DNA of 64,000 nt, from positions 4,523,699 to 4,587,698 of the forward strand of contig NC_080713.1 in the NCBI RefSeq assembly GCF_019097595.1. The letters are read 5' to 3'. Below the pieces are notes generated by a model. That model was not told where the DNA came from and did not search any database. It was given only the letters and a program-made list of their open reading frames with translations. A program made the position numbers and the translations under genes. Source of the stretch: Hemibagrus wyckioides (lineage: Eukaryota > Chordata > Actinopteri > Siluriformes > Bagridae). This document shows, piece by piece, positions 31,714 to 42,874 of this stretch; positions within the stretch are counted from its first letter, which is position 1; the number at the start of each line of letters is the position of its first letter.

Positions 31714-32011
31714 CAGTGGATCCTCAGCATACGAATGCACTCCTTTATGGACTTCTCAAGCATTTTTTTGTTGACAGACTGGTGGCGTGGGTGATCTGTT
31801 CTATTTTTAGCCCAAGCTTTGTGGCATGACTTCCTTTGAGGACCCTTGACATGGAATGCTTGGCTTGGGTCAGTGCTTGGGTCAGTAAGCAGTTCACATA
31901 CACTTCGTATGGGTAATATTGGTCATTGGCTGCTTTTTCTTATGGGAAAATTCACTTCGGAATACAGATTTTTACCTTAAGAACTCCAAATAAATTGCAG
32001 AGGTTCCACTG
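31714..32011. mobile_element. MITE of about 298 bp, CAGTGGATCCTCAGC ends
   Basis: The left end CAGTGGATCCTCAGCATACG and right end GCAGAGGTTCCACTG are imperfect inverted repeats. The interior shares GACCCTTGACATGGAATGC and AAGCATTTTTT-type stretches, inverted, with 57795-58336. No frame. Likely a non-autonomous DNA transposon of unknown superfamily. Confidence 0.65.
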
Positions 32012-32540
32012 AAGTTGAAATGATGTTTAATTTCAGTTTATTCTCACTTGGACTCACTTGAATTTGATCCATGCACAATGTTGTTGTCTGCTCTGTTATC
32101 TTTGTTGACCCTTTTTTATCCAAACCAGCCACACTGTCAGATCTCTACTCTCCAGAGCGCGTAAATAAAATTAAAAAAGCATGAGAAAGAATTTTCTGAA
32201 AACCTGAAGAACTTTCTGAGGAAAGTTCTCCAGCCCTGTAGTGGACGAGTTGATACTTCAGACAAATTATTTCCATTAATGCATTTGATTAGATGAGATC
32301 TGCTACACAGGCCACAATGGCTCAAAGCACTGACACTGGAGACTCCTTCCAGAATAAAATCACCAGTTAGGTGTGTTTGTGTGAAGCATTTATCATTTAT
32401 CAAGGTCTCTGTGAAAGATAATGATTGTGATCTGAATTATTAGTGTCAGATCTGCTGCTAGACAAAATGAATCAGATCTGACCAATTAGAATGGAGTATT
32501 CAACATTGCTGTGATATAATGACATGTATTCATTTACAGT
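32012..32540. other. No gene seen
   Basis: Unique sequence. Confidence 0.5.
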
Positions 32541-32974
32541 GCAAATGAGTGTGTGTGTGTGTGTGTGTATACCTCACCTGCAGTGCAAGAGAATACGTGT
32601 GTGTATATGTGTGTGTGTGTACTTCACCTGTGCAGTGCAAGAGAATAAAATGTGTGTGTGTGTGTGTATACCTCACCTGTTCAGTACAAGAGAATACATT
32701 TGCGTCTGTGTGTGTGTGTGTGTGTACCTCACTTGTGTAATGCAAGAAAATACATTTAAGTGTTTATGGATCTGGATATGAGTGGCTATGTGTGTGTGTG
32801 TGTGTATGTGTGTGTGTGTGTGTATACATGTGTGTGTGTGTGTGTGTGCATGTGTGTGTGTGTGTGTGTGCATGTGTGTATGTGTGTGTATTCATGCGTG
32901 TGTGTGTGTGTGGATGTAGAGGGGTGTGTGTGTGTTTGTGTTGTGTGTGCCTTACCTGCAGTGCAAGAGAATAC

Positions 32975-33007
<33 letters not shown>

Positions 33008-33168
33008 ACCTGTTCAGTACAAAAGAATACATTTTTGTGAGTGTGTGTGTGTGTGTGTGCGTGTGTATACATGTGTGTGTATGCATGTGTGCATGTGTGT
33101 GTGTGTATGGATGTGGAGGGGTGTGTGTGTTTGTGTGTGTGTGCCTTACCTGCAGTGCAAGAGAATAC

Positions 33169-33199
<31 letters not shown>

Positions 33200-33303
33200 A
33201 CCTGTTCAGTACAAAAGAATACATTTTTGTGAGTGTGTGTGTGTATGCGTGTGAGTGTGTGTATGCGTGTGAGTGTGTGTGTGAGTGTGTGTGTGTGTGT
33301 GTG
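32541..33303 (+). repeat. Composite (GT)n array with interspersed CTGCAGTGCAAGAGAATAC units
   Basis: GT tracts are separated by copies of TACCTCACCTGCAGTGCAAG-AGAATAC or CACCTGTTCAGTACAA-AGAATAC, in at least seven copies. Two longer blocks, about 32890-33060 and 33080-33240, are near duplicates including GGATGTGGAGGGG or its variant. Frames of Cys/Val and His/Thr are artefacts. Confidence 0.92.
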
Positions 33304-33590
33304 CATGCTTAATGGAGATTTAATGGTAAAGTGAGAATGCACCTTTATGCAGTCCCCACTGAGAGAGACAGGGAATTGAATGTAGATGTGAGTGCTGAAT
33401 AAGCTGAAGCAGTGATGTCCGAGTGAGAGAGTGAGAGCTGTCTAATTACAGCTCTTCTGATGAACTGGCTCAGAGGGAGGTTTTAATTGCATTCTGAGAT
33501 GTGTGTACCCAGGGCTCTACCCACGCTGCATCACTGCCCTCACGCCTGTATGGCTGCAGGACACGCAGGACTCCTACACTGAGACAGAAC
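33304..33590. other. No gene seen; short unique spacer
   Basis: Separates GT-rich from CA-rich composite arrays. Confidence 0.5.
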
Positions 33591-34075
33591 ACCCAAACAC
33601 ACACACAAATACCCACACATACACCCATGCCCACACATTTACACACACTTAGACACACACATTTATAGACAACCTCAAACACATATATATATACACACAC
33701 ACACCCATACACACATATACTGTACGCACACACCCATGCATTACCCATGCAAACACTAAACACACATATACACATTTACACACACATGCACCCACGCACA
33801 CATTACCCATGTACACACTACACACATATACACACACACACACCCATATACACATATACACACAGCCCCATACAGACATATACACAAACACACCCGCATT
33901 ACCCATGCACACACTACACACACACATACACATTTACACACATATGCACACGTTACCCATGGTCTCACTTACACACACACTTACACATACACGCACACCA
34001 ACGCATACACCCACGCACAGATTACTCATGCACACACTTACACCTACACACACACATTTACACACACACAGCAGA
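33591..34075 (+). repeat. Composite (CA)n array with TTACCCATGCACACACT units
   Basis: CA tracts alternate with CCCATGCA and ATTACCCATGCACACACTA-type units in tandem, about 60-130 bp apart. Confidence 0.9.
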
Positions 34076-34167
34076 AGTAGAATGTATACTACTCATGTGA
34101 ACAGAATATCCACCACCGGAAAAACTGAGAAATGTTAAACTTTTGAATTTTCTGTACAGACCTTTTC

Positions 34168-34282
34168 TTAAAAAAAAATAAAATAAAATAAAATAAATAA
34201 ATAAATAAATAAATTGAAAAAAATTAAATTGAAAAATAAACAAACAAACAAACAAACAAACAAACAATAAATAAATAAATCC
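34168..34282 (+). repeat. A-rich (AAAT)n and (CAAA)n run
   Basis: AAATA/AAAT units, then CAAA repeats at about 34240-34265, followed by ATTCTGATTCTGATTCT at 34317-34333, a tail often seen at non-LTR element 3' ends. Confidence 0.75.
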
Positions 34283-34339
34283 TTGTATGTGTGAACATAC
34301 TTGGCACTAAAGCACATTCTGATTCTGATTCTCAAATCA

Positions 34340-35085
34340 CTTCAATAAAGCCAGATATTAGATTAGATTAGCTTTCGGTTTATTGCTAAAAAGGAACATG
34401 TCTATTAAATGAACAGCTTCTGTTCTGATTGGCTGATTGCTGTGCCTGCATCACAATAATTCAATTCTGTATTAATTCACCAGGTTTTAATCCAATCCAG
34501 CTGTTACACCACAGCTGCTGTTAATTGTCAATAGAACACACCAGCTTTGTTTGGCGATGTTAATCCAAGTAAACACAGAAAGCAGAACATACAAAGAGTC
34601 GCTGATTTGGGGGAAATGCAGAACGCTGTGTCATGTGATGTGCAGGGGGTGATGGGTAATGCAGTAAAAGTGCTGATTTCGGCAGAACAGTGATGATCAG
34701 GAATAAATGTGAATTATTTACATTTATTTCTTATTTACATGTCTCGTCCAATCAGTGGTAAGAATTCCATTCGCAAACTGTACCGCTTTGTCTGAATTGT
34801 CTTTTTCATTGTGTTTTCTGATTTGTTGTTGTGTTTTGCTCTTCTCGTCCACCGTATGTTAACCTCAAACACGTATAAACCTGACTATGTGCTGGATGAC
34901 TGCGTGGAGTGAATTGTCTTTGTAACTTACCGTTATTCTAAAAATCCACTAGATTGGAGCCTAGAACATAAATCAATTCTAATTACATTCTGATTTCAGT
35001 TTGTTTCAGGCTATGTCGTTATTAATGTCTGCCTGTCCAACCAAATTCTACTGTTATGAGCCAGAACAGAAATTATTTAACAGGA
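34340..35085. other. No gene seen; unique sequence
   Basis: Balanced unique sequence, possibly including conserved non-coding DNA; nothing can be assigned. Confidence 0.45.
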
Positions 35086-35095
35086 TTAGCAACCT

Positions 35096-35097
35096 TT

Positions 35098-35147
<50 letters not shown>

Positions 35148-35545
35148 TGTGTACCTTAACCGTGCAGTGCAAGAGAATACACTTGTGAGTGTGTAGATAT
35201 ATAGATAAATACTATATTCATCCATTGGAAATTAACAAAATTTGTCTGTGTGTGTGTGTGTGTGTGTGTGTGCATGTGTGTGTGGATGTGGAGGGGTGTG
35301 TGTGTGCATGTGTGTGTGTGAGTGTGTGTGGATGTGGAGGGGTGTGTGTGTGTGTGTGTATGTGTGTGTGGATGTGGAGGGGGGTGTATGCGTGCGCGCG
35401 TGTGTGTGGATGTGGAGTGGTGTGTGTGTGTATGTGTGTGTGGATGTGGAGTGGTGTGTGTGTGTATGTGTGTGTGGATGTGGAGGGTGGTGTATGCGTG
35501 CGCGCGTGTGTGTGGAGTGGTGTGTGTGTGTGTGTGTGTGCGTGT
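35096..35545 (+). repeat. (GT)n/(GA)n and GT-based minisatellite with GGATGTGGAGGGG
   Basis: GT then GA runs at 35096-35141, a further GTGCAGTGCAAGAGAATAC at about 35162-35180 as in the 32.5-kb array, then at 35250-35545 at least six units of GT tract plus GTGGATGTGGAGNGG; GCGTGCGCGCGTGTG occurs twice. Confidence 0.92.
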
Positions 35546-35598
35546 GAATGTACCTCACCTGTGTCTGTTCTCAGAACCTATAACAATAGACTGTGAAT

Positions 35599-35599
<1 letters not shown>

Positions 35600-35662
<63 letters not shown>

Positions 35663-35760
35663 TTTTTTATTTGTTTGTTTTGTTTTAATTAATTAATTAA
35701 TTAATTTATTTATTCATTTATTTATTTATTTATTTACTTGATATTATTTATTTTACATTT
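35600..35760 (+). repeat. (TTTA)n array
   Basis: Tetramers with a short TTAA/ATTA interruption at about 35688-35706. Confidence 0.93.
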
Positions 35761-36548
35761 TTTTGTGCTCTCCTCTTTTTACACTCCCTTCTACAGCAGG
35801 TGGTAAGCCAATAAAATACAGCACTTTATTCCGTACTCAACAGACTGATCCAGGATCATTACAAAGAGCTTGAGTGTGAGAGGAGGAAGAAAACCCTGGG
35901 TGAAAAATAGGCAGGCGTCTGCTTTTGAAATGTATTCATGACACGCCGAAGAATGACAGGAGGGAAAAAAAAGGAAATAAACTCCGTCATTGGTGCATGG
36001 AACGGAAGGAACGGGCTGTACCTCCTGCTGTGAGGTGTGCAGGTGCTACTGCTGTGCTTTTCTGCAAGCGTTTCCTAGCGTCATCACTGTGAAGGAATCA
36101 GAAAAATCTCACAGATGTTAGGAAAAATCCACACAGTGTTGCACGCATTATTGGTCTAAAACCTGCTGCCTTTTGACGAGCGCTTTACAAACTAAAGCTT
36201 GGAATCATTTTATTGTGGTGCTGATGGAAGGTGAAGAGGATCTGGGATGTTAGCTAGCAATGTTAGCTAGGCTTGTAAGACTTGTTGTGGGATATAGTGT
36301 ATATAAAGTATACAGGAACACAGTGTGATTTTTTTTATTGTACAGGATGTTACTAAATTTGCATATTCTGACACTAAGAGCACTGATTTCCAGTCATGTG
36401 CTTTCGTTTGTTGTTTCTAGTTTTGTCACTGGTTAGTCAGCCGACTGTGTTGACCTGTACCGTGTTGAGTCCTTCATTAATTTCGTCCTTCACTATAGAT
36501 AATGATTCTTGTATTTTGAACATTAAAGATATGCTCAGCTGAGTGTCA
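35761..36548. other. No gene seen; unique sequence
   Basis: Balanced unique DNA with no coding frame. Confidence 0.45.
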
Positions 36549-36551
36549 TTT

Positions 36552-36635
<84 letters not shown>

Positions 36636-36793
36636 TATGGATAGATGGGTGGATGGATGGATGGGTCATTAAACATTAAATATATACTCACTATAAGTGT
36701 GTGTATTTATGTGTGTGTGTGTATATGTGTGTGTGTGTATGTGTGTGTGTGTGTGTTTCATTTGCCAGCTCATTACCATAACCATCACTGTTG

Positions 36794-36865
<72 letters not shown>

Positions 36866-37001
36866 TATGGATGGATGGGTCATTAAACATTAAATATATA
36901 CTCACTATATGTGTGTGTATTTATATATGTGTCTATGTGTTTGTCTATGTGTGTGTGTGTGTGTGTGTGTTTCATTTGCCAGCTCATTACCATCACTGAT
37001 T

Positions 37002-37060
<59 letters not shown>

Positions 37061-37062
37061 AT
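36549..37062 (+). repeat. (TTTC)n arrays with a tandem interstitial unit
   Basis: Three TTTC arrays (36549-36636, 36794-36866, 37002-37060) are separated by two copies of a spacer: TATGGATGGATGGGTCATTA, ATTAAATATATACTCACTAT, a GT run, then TTTCATTTGCCAGCTCATTA. The repeating unit is about 210-245 bp. Confidence 0.93.
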
Positions 37063-37570
37063 GCAGTTATAGTATTTTATGATTTAATACATTTAATAAT
37101 CAAATATTTTAATTAATATTGCTTTTATTTTTTAGATCTTGTTGAATAAGCCATCTTCTCAGAGACACATTATATTTTTAAGCTTTAAAGTAATCTCATG
37201 TCGCCATGACGATATCCAACCACTTCATCACACAGACCTCTTCTCTCATATCACACAGCCCTATTTAGGCCGCTTTTATTTTATTTATTTTATTTTAAAT
37301 CCCTCTGGATCAATAGAGATTTGTGTACTACGGCTTTCACTCACTAGCAGTATTACAGCTAAAAGCTAATAAACCAGTTTCTGGGATCAGTGGTTAAATG
37401 CCTCGGTCAGTGCACGAGAGAGTTACTGAGTTTAAGGCCAGTAGGAGTGAGTCCACTTCATTAACATTTGATATTAAGTCAAGTCTTGTTAAAAATAATA
37501 CGGGGTTTTAGTAGAGCTGGAGAGAAAAATTGTTCTAACAAAATTAGTCCTGTTTGTTATAAAGGAAGAG
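37063..37570. other. No gene seen
   Basis: Unique AT-rich sequence. Confidence 0.5.
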
Positions 37571-37572
37571 AC

Positions 37573-37916
37573 ATCCATCCATCCGTCCGTCCATCCATCC
37601 ATACATCTAACCATCCGTCCATCTGTCCAGCCACCCATGACCCATCCATACATCCATGTAGCCATCCACTGATCCATCCATCCATCCATCCATCCATCTG
37701 TTCGTCCATCCATCCGTCCATACATCCATACATCCATCTAACCATCCGTCTGTCTGTCCATCCATCCAGCCACCCATGACCCATCCATACATCCATGTAG
37801 CCATCCACAGATCCTTCCATCCATCCATGCATTCATCCATGCATTCATCCATCCACCCATGATCCATCCATCCATCCATCTGTCTGCCAATCCATCCATA
37901 CATCCATCCATCCATC
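37573..37916 (+). repeat. (ATCC)n array with about 160-bp duplication
   Basis: CATC tetramers with an interruption CAGCCACCCATGACCCATCC followed by ACATCCATGTAGCCATCCAC that appears twice (about 37628 and 37768). Confidence 0.92.
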
Positions 37917-38610
37917 CCAATCTTGCCACTTTAGACCCCAATTCTATCATAAAACTTTCATTAACAAAATCACCAAAGGAAACGAATTCATTCCAATATA
38001 CCAGAGTTTGAAATCTGTTCATCTCTGTATACATCAAATCCACAATATTTTCCTTTCTCCATATTTTCTTGCATCATCACAGTCACAGACGATGCAAGTC
38101 AATTTGTTTGGTCGTGTAGCATCACAGCATCAAATCTCCCAGATAAGCAGTGTGTGTGATGTAAGAAATTACACCGCCTGCTGGGAAAGTGGTGTGATGT
38201 GATCAGGAAGGACTAGACCTCAGACACCACTTTCACACCTGGAGGCTTAAAAACTTCACCAGAAGAAAATGATTCAACCGTTATAGAACAAAACAGATCT
38301 GACATTTACATTTACAAGTTATTAATTGGTCAATTTATTAATAGGAAAATCCATTCATTTTTCGATTTCTGAATTCATTCACAGATCTGTTTACTCTAAA
38401 CCTTTTGTCTCAGATACACTTAGATTATTAAATTGTTTTGCTTTAGGACTTCTGTGCAAAAACTGTAAAATCTTGGCATTCCAATACAACTAGAGTCAAC
38501 TAACACAAGTATTTTACAATTATTTTAAATAAAAAATGTCCAGTTCAGCTGATGGTGTGCATATTCTAGCCCTGAGACCTTCAGGATTAACGTTATTGTA
38601 CACTTATTGT
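37917..38610. other. No gene seen; unique sequence
   Basis: Unique DNA without recognisable features. Confidence 0.5.
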
Positions 38611-38667
38611 AAATAATGTAAATAACCACTAAGTGTATTGTACACTTAGTGGTTATTTACATTATTT
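38611..38667. repeat. Perfect 27-bp inverted repeat with 3-base loop
   Basis: The left arm 38611-38637 (AAATAATGTAAATAACCACT then AAGTGTA) is the exact reverse complement of the right arm 38641-38667; the loop is TTG. The stem is AT-rich. It borders the Tc1-like remnant at about 38668 and may be a MITE-derived hairpin. Confidence 0.9.
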
Positions 38668-38770
38668 GCATTGCTGTAGATTTCCTGTTGAACCAGACTG
38701 ACCATTTGACTCTGACCTTTCTCACCAACAAGGCATTTCCTGGATGGAGGAAACCATTCATCATTAGTTG
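38668..38770 (-). mobile_element. Tc1-like transposon remnant (short)
   Basis: CCAGACTGACCATTTGACTC and CTCACCAACAAGGCATTTCC resemble the minus strand of the Tc1-like family also seen at 41905-42402 and 45875-46216. Strongly decayed. Confidence 0.5.
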
Positions 38771-39732
38771 ACAATGACATGATTCATTTTCACAATACGC
38801 GTGTACCCTGAGTGGCAGGAGAACATTGTGGAACCCAGAAGAGGTCAGATGCCTTACTGGACATAATCGCACAAAAAATATGGTGAGTGTTTTTGCGATA
38901 TGTGCATTTGTGATGATGTAAGATGAATGTAAATGCACCAGGGTTCAATAAAATCAAGCGAGTTTGAAACCAGACCATCATTGAGGGAGCAATCACATTC
39001 GGATTCGGACCACGTGTCCAGTATGGAAACCACCTAAGTGTTCAAGTGTCATTTCAATGCATTTTCTGCTCCACATTCCTGAAAATTTTATCCCCAAGCT
39101 AAGCATTGACAACACATTGTCTCCTAGCTGTCTCCTCACTGCTTGCATGTAGACTATTACTGATGTCAAAGGCTTATCAGTTCCTCTGCTTCAGGACAAG
39201 AGAAGCTGTCTCACATTGCTAGACTGAGGAAATATTGTTGATCATCTTTTCTGAGGCGTCATTTATCTCATTGAGGCTGCAGACATCGATCACCCTACAG
39301 TCACTGATCACGCTGTACAGCCTAGAGTCAGCGTTTCAATATCTCCTGGCCTGGAGCTCCAGTAGAAGAGAAGAAGCTGATGAAAAGACCGGAGGAAGTT
39401 CAGAGGAGTTCAGCGTGACGGGTGAAAAGGGGATGACGAGAAGTGAACAGACGAGACGAGGGCTTAAATATGTATAGAGAGTCAGAAGAAGGGTTTTTTT
39501 TTTTTTTGTAGGTAAACCTCTGGCTCAGTTTCCACCCTGGGCGCAGCATCAGTCAGGATGAGATAAGAGAGCCTGAGGAGGTGTGGAGAATTGGGAAGGG
39601 AATGAGAGGAGAGAGGTGATATTCATGCTCAGACTGGTGACACAAGCCACCCAAAGGCATGTGAGGAGAAAGTCGGAATGTGAGCAGATGATCATTCATG
39701 ATGATTTTTTCTCAAGAATCATTCTATACATG

Positions 39733-39733
<1 letters not shown>
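38771..39733. other. No gene seen; unique sequence
   Basis: A T-run at about 39493-39508; otherwise unique and without coding signal. Confidence 0.45.

Positions 39734-39761
<28 letters not shown>
39734..39761 (+). repeat. (CT)n microsatellite
   Basis: About 13 CT units. Confidence 0.9.
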
Positions 39762-39766
<5 letters not shown>

Positions 39767-39779
39767 CCATTTCCAATCT

Positions 39780-40065
39780 CCCACCCAATTGCTGCATTCC
39801 TTAAGCCTGCATCCTAAAGATTCCCGCCTGAGATTTAACTCCACCTCCCCGAAGACTCTCACCGCAGCCCGCTCCTTACTGCACTCCCCTCGAGCCTTTA
39901 CCTCACCTCACCATTCCTCAAAGTGTCAAGACTTCTCAGATCTGGCACCCAGGTGGTGGAATGAACTTTCTCTGGCTGTCCAAACAAATAAGTCACTGGC
40001 TGTCTTCTAGTCATCAAGTCTGGACTAAAGTCTAGACTAAAGACCCAGCTCTTCACTAAGCACTA
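39780..40065 (+). mobile_element. Probable interspersed-repeat tail
   Basis: Contains TCTGGCACCCAGGTGGTGGA, ATGAACTTTCTCTGGCTGTC and TAAAGACCCAGCTCTTCACT. I recall a similar run from fish interspersed repeats, with the sense that a group of exonised elements share it. Class unknown. Confidence 0.45.
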
Positions 40066-40447
40066 CTGTTTTGTTTGTTTGTTTTTATTTCTGATGTGCT
40101 GGCATTTCAGTGTTCAGTGTCTGTAAATTTCCATGGTGGTAGGTGGTAGAGTTCATAAAAAAAATAAAATAAAAAAAAAACTGTCTGGTTTAGGCCACGC
40201 CCACTTTCTGTTTAAATCCGATAGAGATAAGAATATTTCTTATATATTTAACACGTACAGATATAGACAATGTGGTTGCATTACAGCCCTAACAAAAGCC
40301 CAGAGACTTACAGACCTATTATAAAACCTTTTCATGAATGTTTTCTGACCTCTTTAGATTTTTAGCTATGAGGAAATCAGTGCAAGCTTCTTGTCTCATT
40401 CCTGCCTTCTCTATAGCCACTTCTCTACTCGTATAGATCAGGCTGGA
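40066..40447. other. No gene seen
   Basis: Unique sequence with a short TTTG run (about 40072-40084) and an A-run at 40157-40180. Confidence 0.5.
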
Positions 40448-40458
40448 ATCTCTCTCTC

Positions 40459-40525
<67 letters not shown>

Positions 40526-40526
40526 A
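40448..40526 (+). repeat. (CT)n array with GTCT interruptions
   Basis: Nearly pure CT over about 79 bp. Confidence 0.92.
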
Positions 40527-40659
40527 ATTCTATTGTCATGCTCAGTTGCCTTCTTTTGTCAATAGGCCATGCATACATTTGGTTCTATCTGGTTCTATAT
40601 TGAAGCATACTCTGATAGGTTTCTTTGATGTTATCTCACAGATTCAGTGCATACAGAGA

Positions 40660-40896
40660 CTCACCCACTCATTCACACACACACACACACGCACACACAC
40701 ACGCACACACATGCACACATACACACACACTCACATGTACTCACCCCCTGGTTTACAAGCACATACACTCACCCACTCTTTCTTTCACAAACACACACAC
40801 ACAAGAAGCACTCACACACTATTTACAAAAACACATGGCCACACAAGGACACGCACACACAGACTCACACACACAGACATGCACACACACACATAT

Positions 40897-40934
<38 letters not shown>

Positions 40935-41545
40935 ACCAACTTATTCACAAAAACACATGGCCACACAAGCACATCCACACACATATATGCACACTTACAC
41001 ATGCAAACACACATACACACACACATGCACATGTACTCACCCACTGATTTACAAACACATACACTCACCCACTGTTTCTTTCACAAACACACACGCACAA
41101 GAAGCACTCACCCACTTATTTACAAAAACACATGTCCACACAAGCACATGCACACACAGTCTCACACACACAGACATGCACACACATATATGCACTTACA
41201 CACACACACACACACACGCACCAACTTATTCACAAAAACACATGGCTACACAAGCACATCCACACACATATATGCACACATACACATGCAAACACACATA
41301 CACACACACACACACATGTACTCACCCACTGTTTCTTTCACACACACACACAAGAAGCACTCACCCACTTATTTACAAAAACACATGTCCACACAAGCAC
41401 ATGCACACATAGTCTCACACACAGAGACATGCACACACACACATATATGCACACACACACACACACACACACACCAACTTATTCACAAAAACACATGGCC
41501 ACACAAGCACATGCACACACACACACATGCACACACATGCACACA
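40660..41545 (+). repeat. Composite (CA)n array with about 290-bp higher-order units
   Basis: ACATGTACTCACCC recurs at about 40733, 41030 and 41317 (spacings near 297 and 287). Each unit includes TTTACAAAAACACATG, CCACACAAGCACATGC and CCAACTTATTCACAAAAACA. The 100-350-codon His/Thr frames are artefacts. Confidence 0.93.
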
Positions 41546-41904
41546 CTTAAAATACAGAAGCTCCCACTGGGTTGGCCATATGAGCCATCTGCCAGCCAGA
41601 TGGAGAATAACTAAAGGCAGACAATCTCAGTGCTGTTTATCGCTTTTCAGTGATATAATTCTAAGCTTCAGTCAAGCAACTGTAATTATCCATGCTGTAT
41701 GTCTTTCATGGCCTCACGCATGAAGTCGACTCCATTAACAAGACCTCAGGATGACATTGACACACACTAATGATTTAACATCTACACAAAGACTTCACAT
41801 GAGAATAATGATGTGACTTACCTGCGAAATTCACCTGGGTGGCTTAATAATCAGTGCACATGCTTACTTATTTATTTATTTATTTAGTGAGCTCTCCTCC
41901 TCAA
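41546..41904. other. No gene seen
   Basis: Unique sequence with a TTTA run at about 41867-41886. Confidence 0.5.
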
Positions 41905-42402
41905 CTCCAACGTTGTGCATGCTGAGATGCTTTTCGGAGTGATCATTTGAGTCGCTGTAACCTTCCTGACCAGTCTGGAAGTCTGACTTTTCTCATCAAC
42001 AAGGTCTTTCCATCTGCAGAACTGCTGCTCACTGGATGCTTTTTGTTTTCTGCACCACTCTGTGTAAACTCTAGAGGCTATTGCTCGTGAAACGTCCAGG
42101 AGATCAGATCAAATACACCAAACAAACAATTTGGTACTATCAGAGAAATCGCATATTTGTCCATTTTGATGTTTAATGTGAATAATAAGTTGGTGCTGGA
42201 TTGACTTCATGTATCTGGTTTATATAAATTGCAATGCTTCAAACCAACTTTCTGTTAGTTCAGAAGGAGGGCTCGTCCGGGATTTGAACCCGGGACCTCT
42301 CACACCCGAAGCGAGAATCATACCCCTAGACCAACGAGCCAATTCACAGTGAGCAAGTTGGCTAACTGCATAAATGAGCAGGTGTTCCTAATATACTGAC
42401 TG
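41905..42402 (-). mobile_element. Tc1-like transposon remnant containing a tRNA gene
   Basis: Read on the minus strand the element end is at about 42402 (ATATTAGGAACACCTGCTCA), and the inner coding part retains CTCCTGGACGTTTCACGAGC and TTGATGAGAAAAGTCAGACT-type segments of this Tc1-like family down to 41905. The transposase frame is destroyed and the far end is missing. Between about 42240 and 42355 the family sequence is interrupted by about 115 bp holding tRNA-Pro. Family order is recalled. Confidence 0.65.
42269..42340 (-). tRNA. tRNA-Pro (anticodon CGG)
   Basis: The minus strand folds as a full cloverleaf of 72 nt. The acceptor pair is GGCTCGT with ACGAGCC. The anticodon arm is CTCGC-TTCGGGT-GTGAG, reading CGG in the loop and so proline. 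The T arm CCCGG-GTTCAAAT-CCCGG contains the B box GGTTCAAATCC, and the A box is TGGTCTAGGGG. It appears identical to the conserved vertebrate tRNA-Pro. There is no intron and CCA is not encoded. No run of four T's lies within about 50 bases downstream, which is unusual for a Pol III gene. The 7-bp arms CCAACTT (42244-42250) and AAGTTGG (42355-42361) flank it in inverted orientation. Confidence 0.95.
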
Positions 42403-42610
42403 TCCAGTCATGGATATAACAGTCATTTTGATCAAATAATATACTCTTCACTTCCTTAATTATCAGCATGAGGCTTTAAATATTATGTAAATCACTGTGT
42501 GTTACTGTAACGGTGCTGTTTTTGATTCATGTCATTCATTAAATAAATGAATTGCTTTATCAATTTAATACAAATTAGATTTCAGTGCAATTTCGTTAGT
42601 ATAGAGCTTA
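42403..42610. other. No gene seen
   Basis: Short AT-rich unique stretch. Confidence 0.5.
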
Positions 42611-42616
42611 CACAAA

Positions 42617-42623
42617 AAATGAA

Positions 42624-42662
<39 letters not shown>

Positions 42663-42675
42663 ATGAATAAATGAA
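42617..42675 (+). repeat. (AAAT)n microsatellite
   Basis: About 13 AAAT/AATG units. Confidence 0.9.
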
Positions 42676-42679
42676 TATA

Positions 42680-42766
42680 TATACTGATCAGGCATAACAT
42701 TATGTGCAGTGCCAGGTGAAGTGAATAAGACTGATGATCTCCTCATCATGGCACCTAGGTGATTCG
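42680..42766 (+). mobile_element. Solo end of a Tc1-like element
   Basis: TACTGATCAGGCATAACATT and GATCTCCTCATCATGGCACC match the left ends of 42875-43360 and 44922-45375; the rest is missing. Confidence 0.7.
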
Positions 42767-42874
42767 GAAAAGAATTAGCCGCATCCGAATATCCATTCTG
42801 CCTGACAGTACAGGAGGTGAAAGCAGTAATCCGACAGAGTTGTGTCTAAATAGATCGTATCCATATTACATACG

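Noticed and set aside
40546..41723. His/Thr-rich frames up to 358 codons
   Set aside because: CA-repeat translation in overlapping frames.
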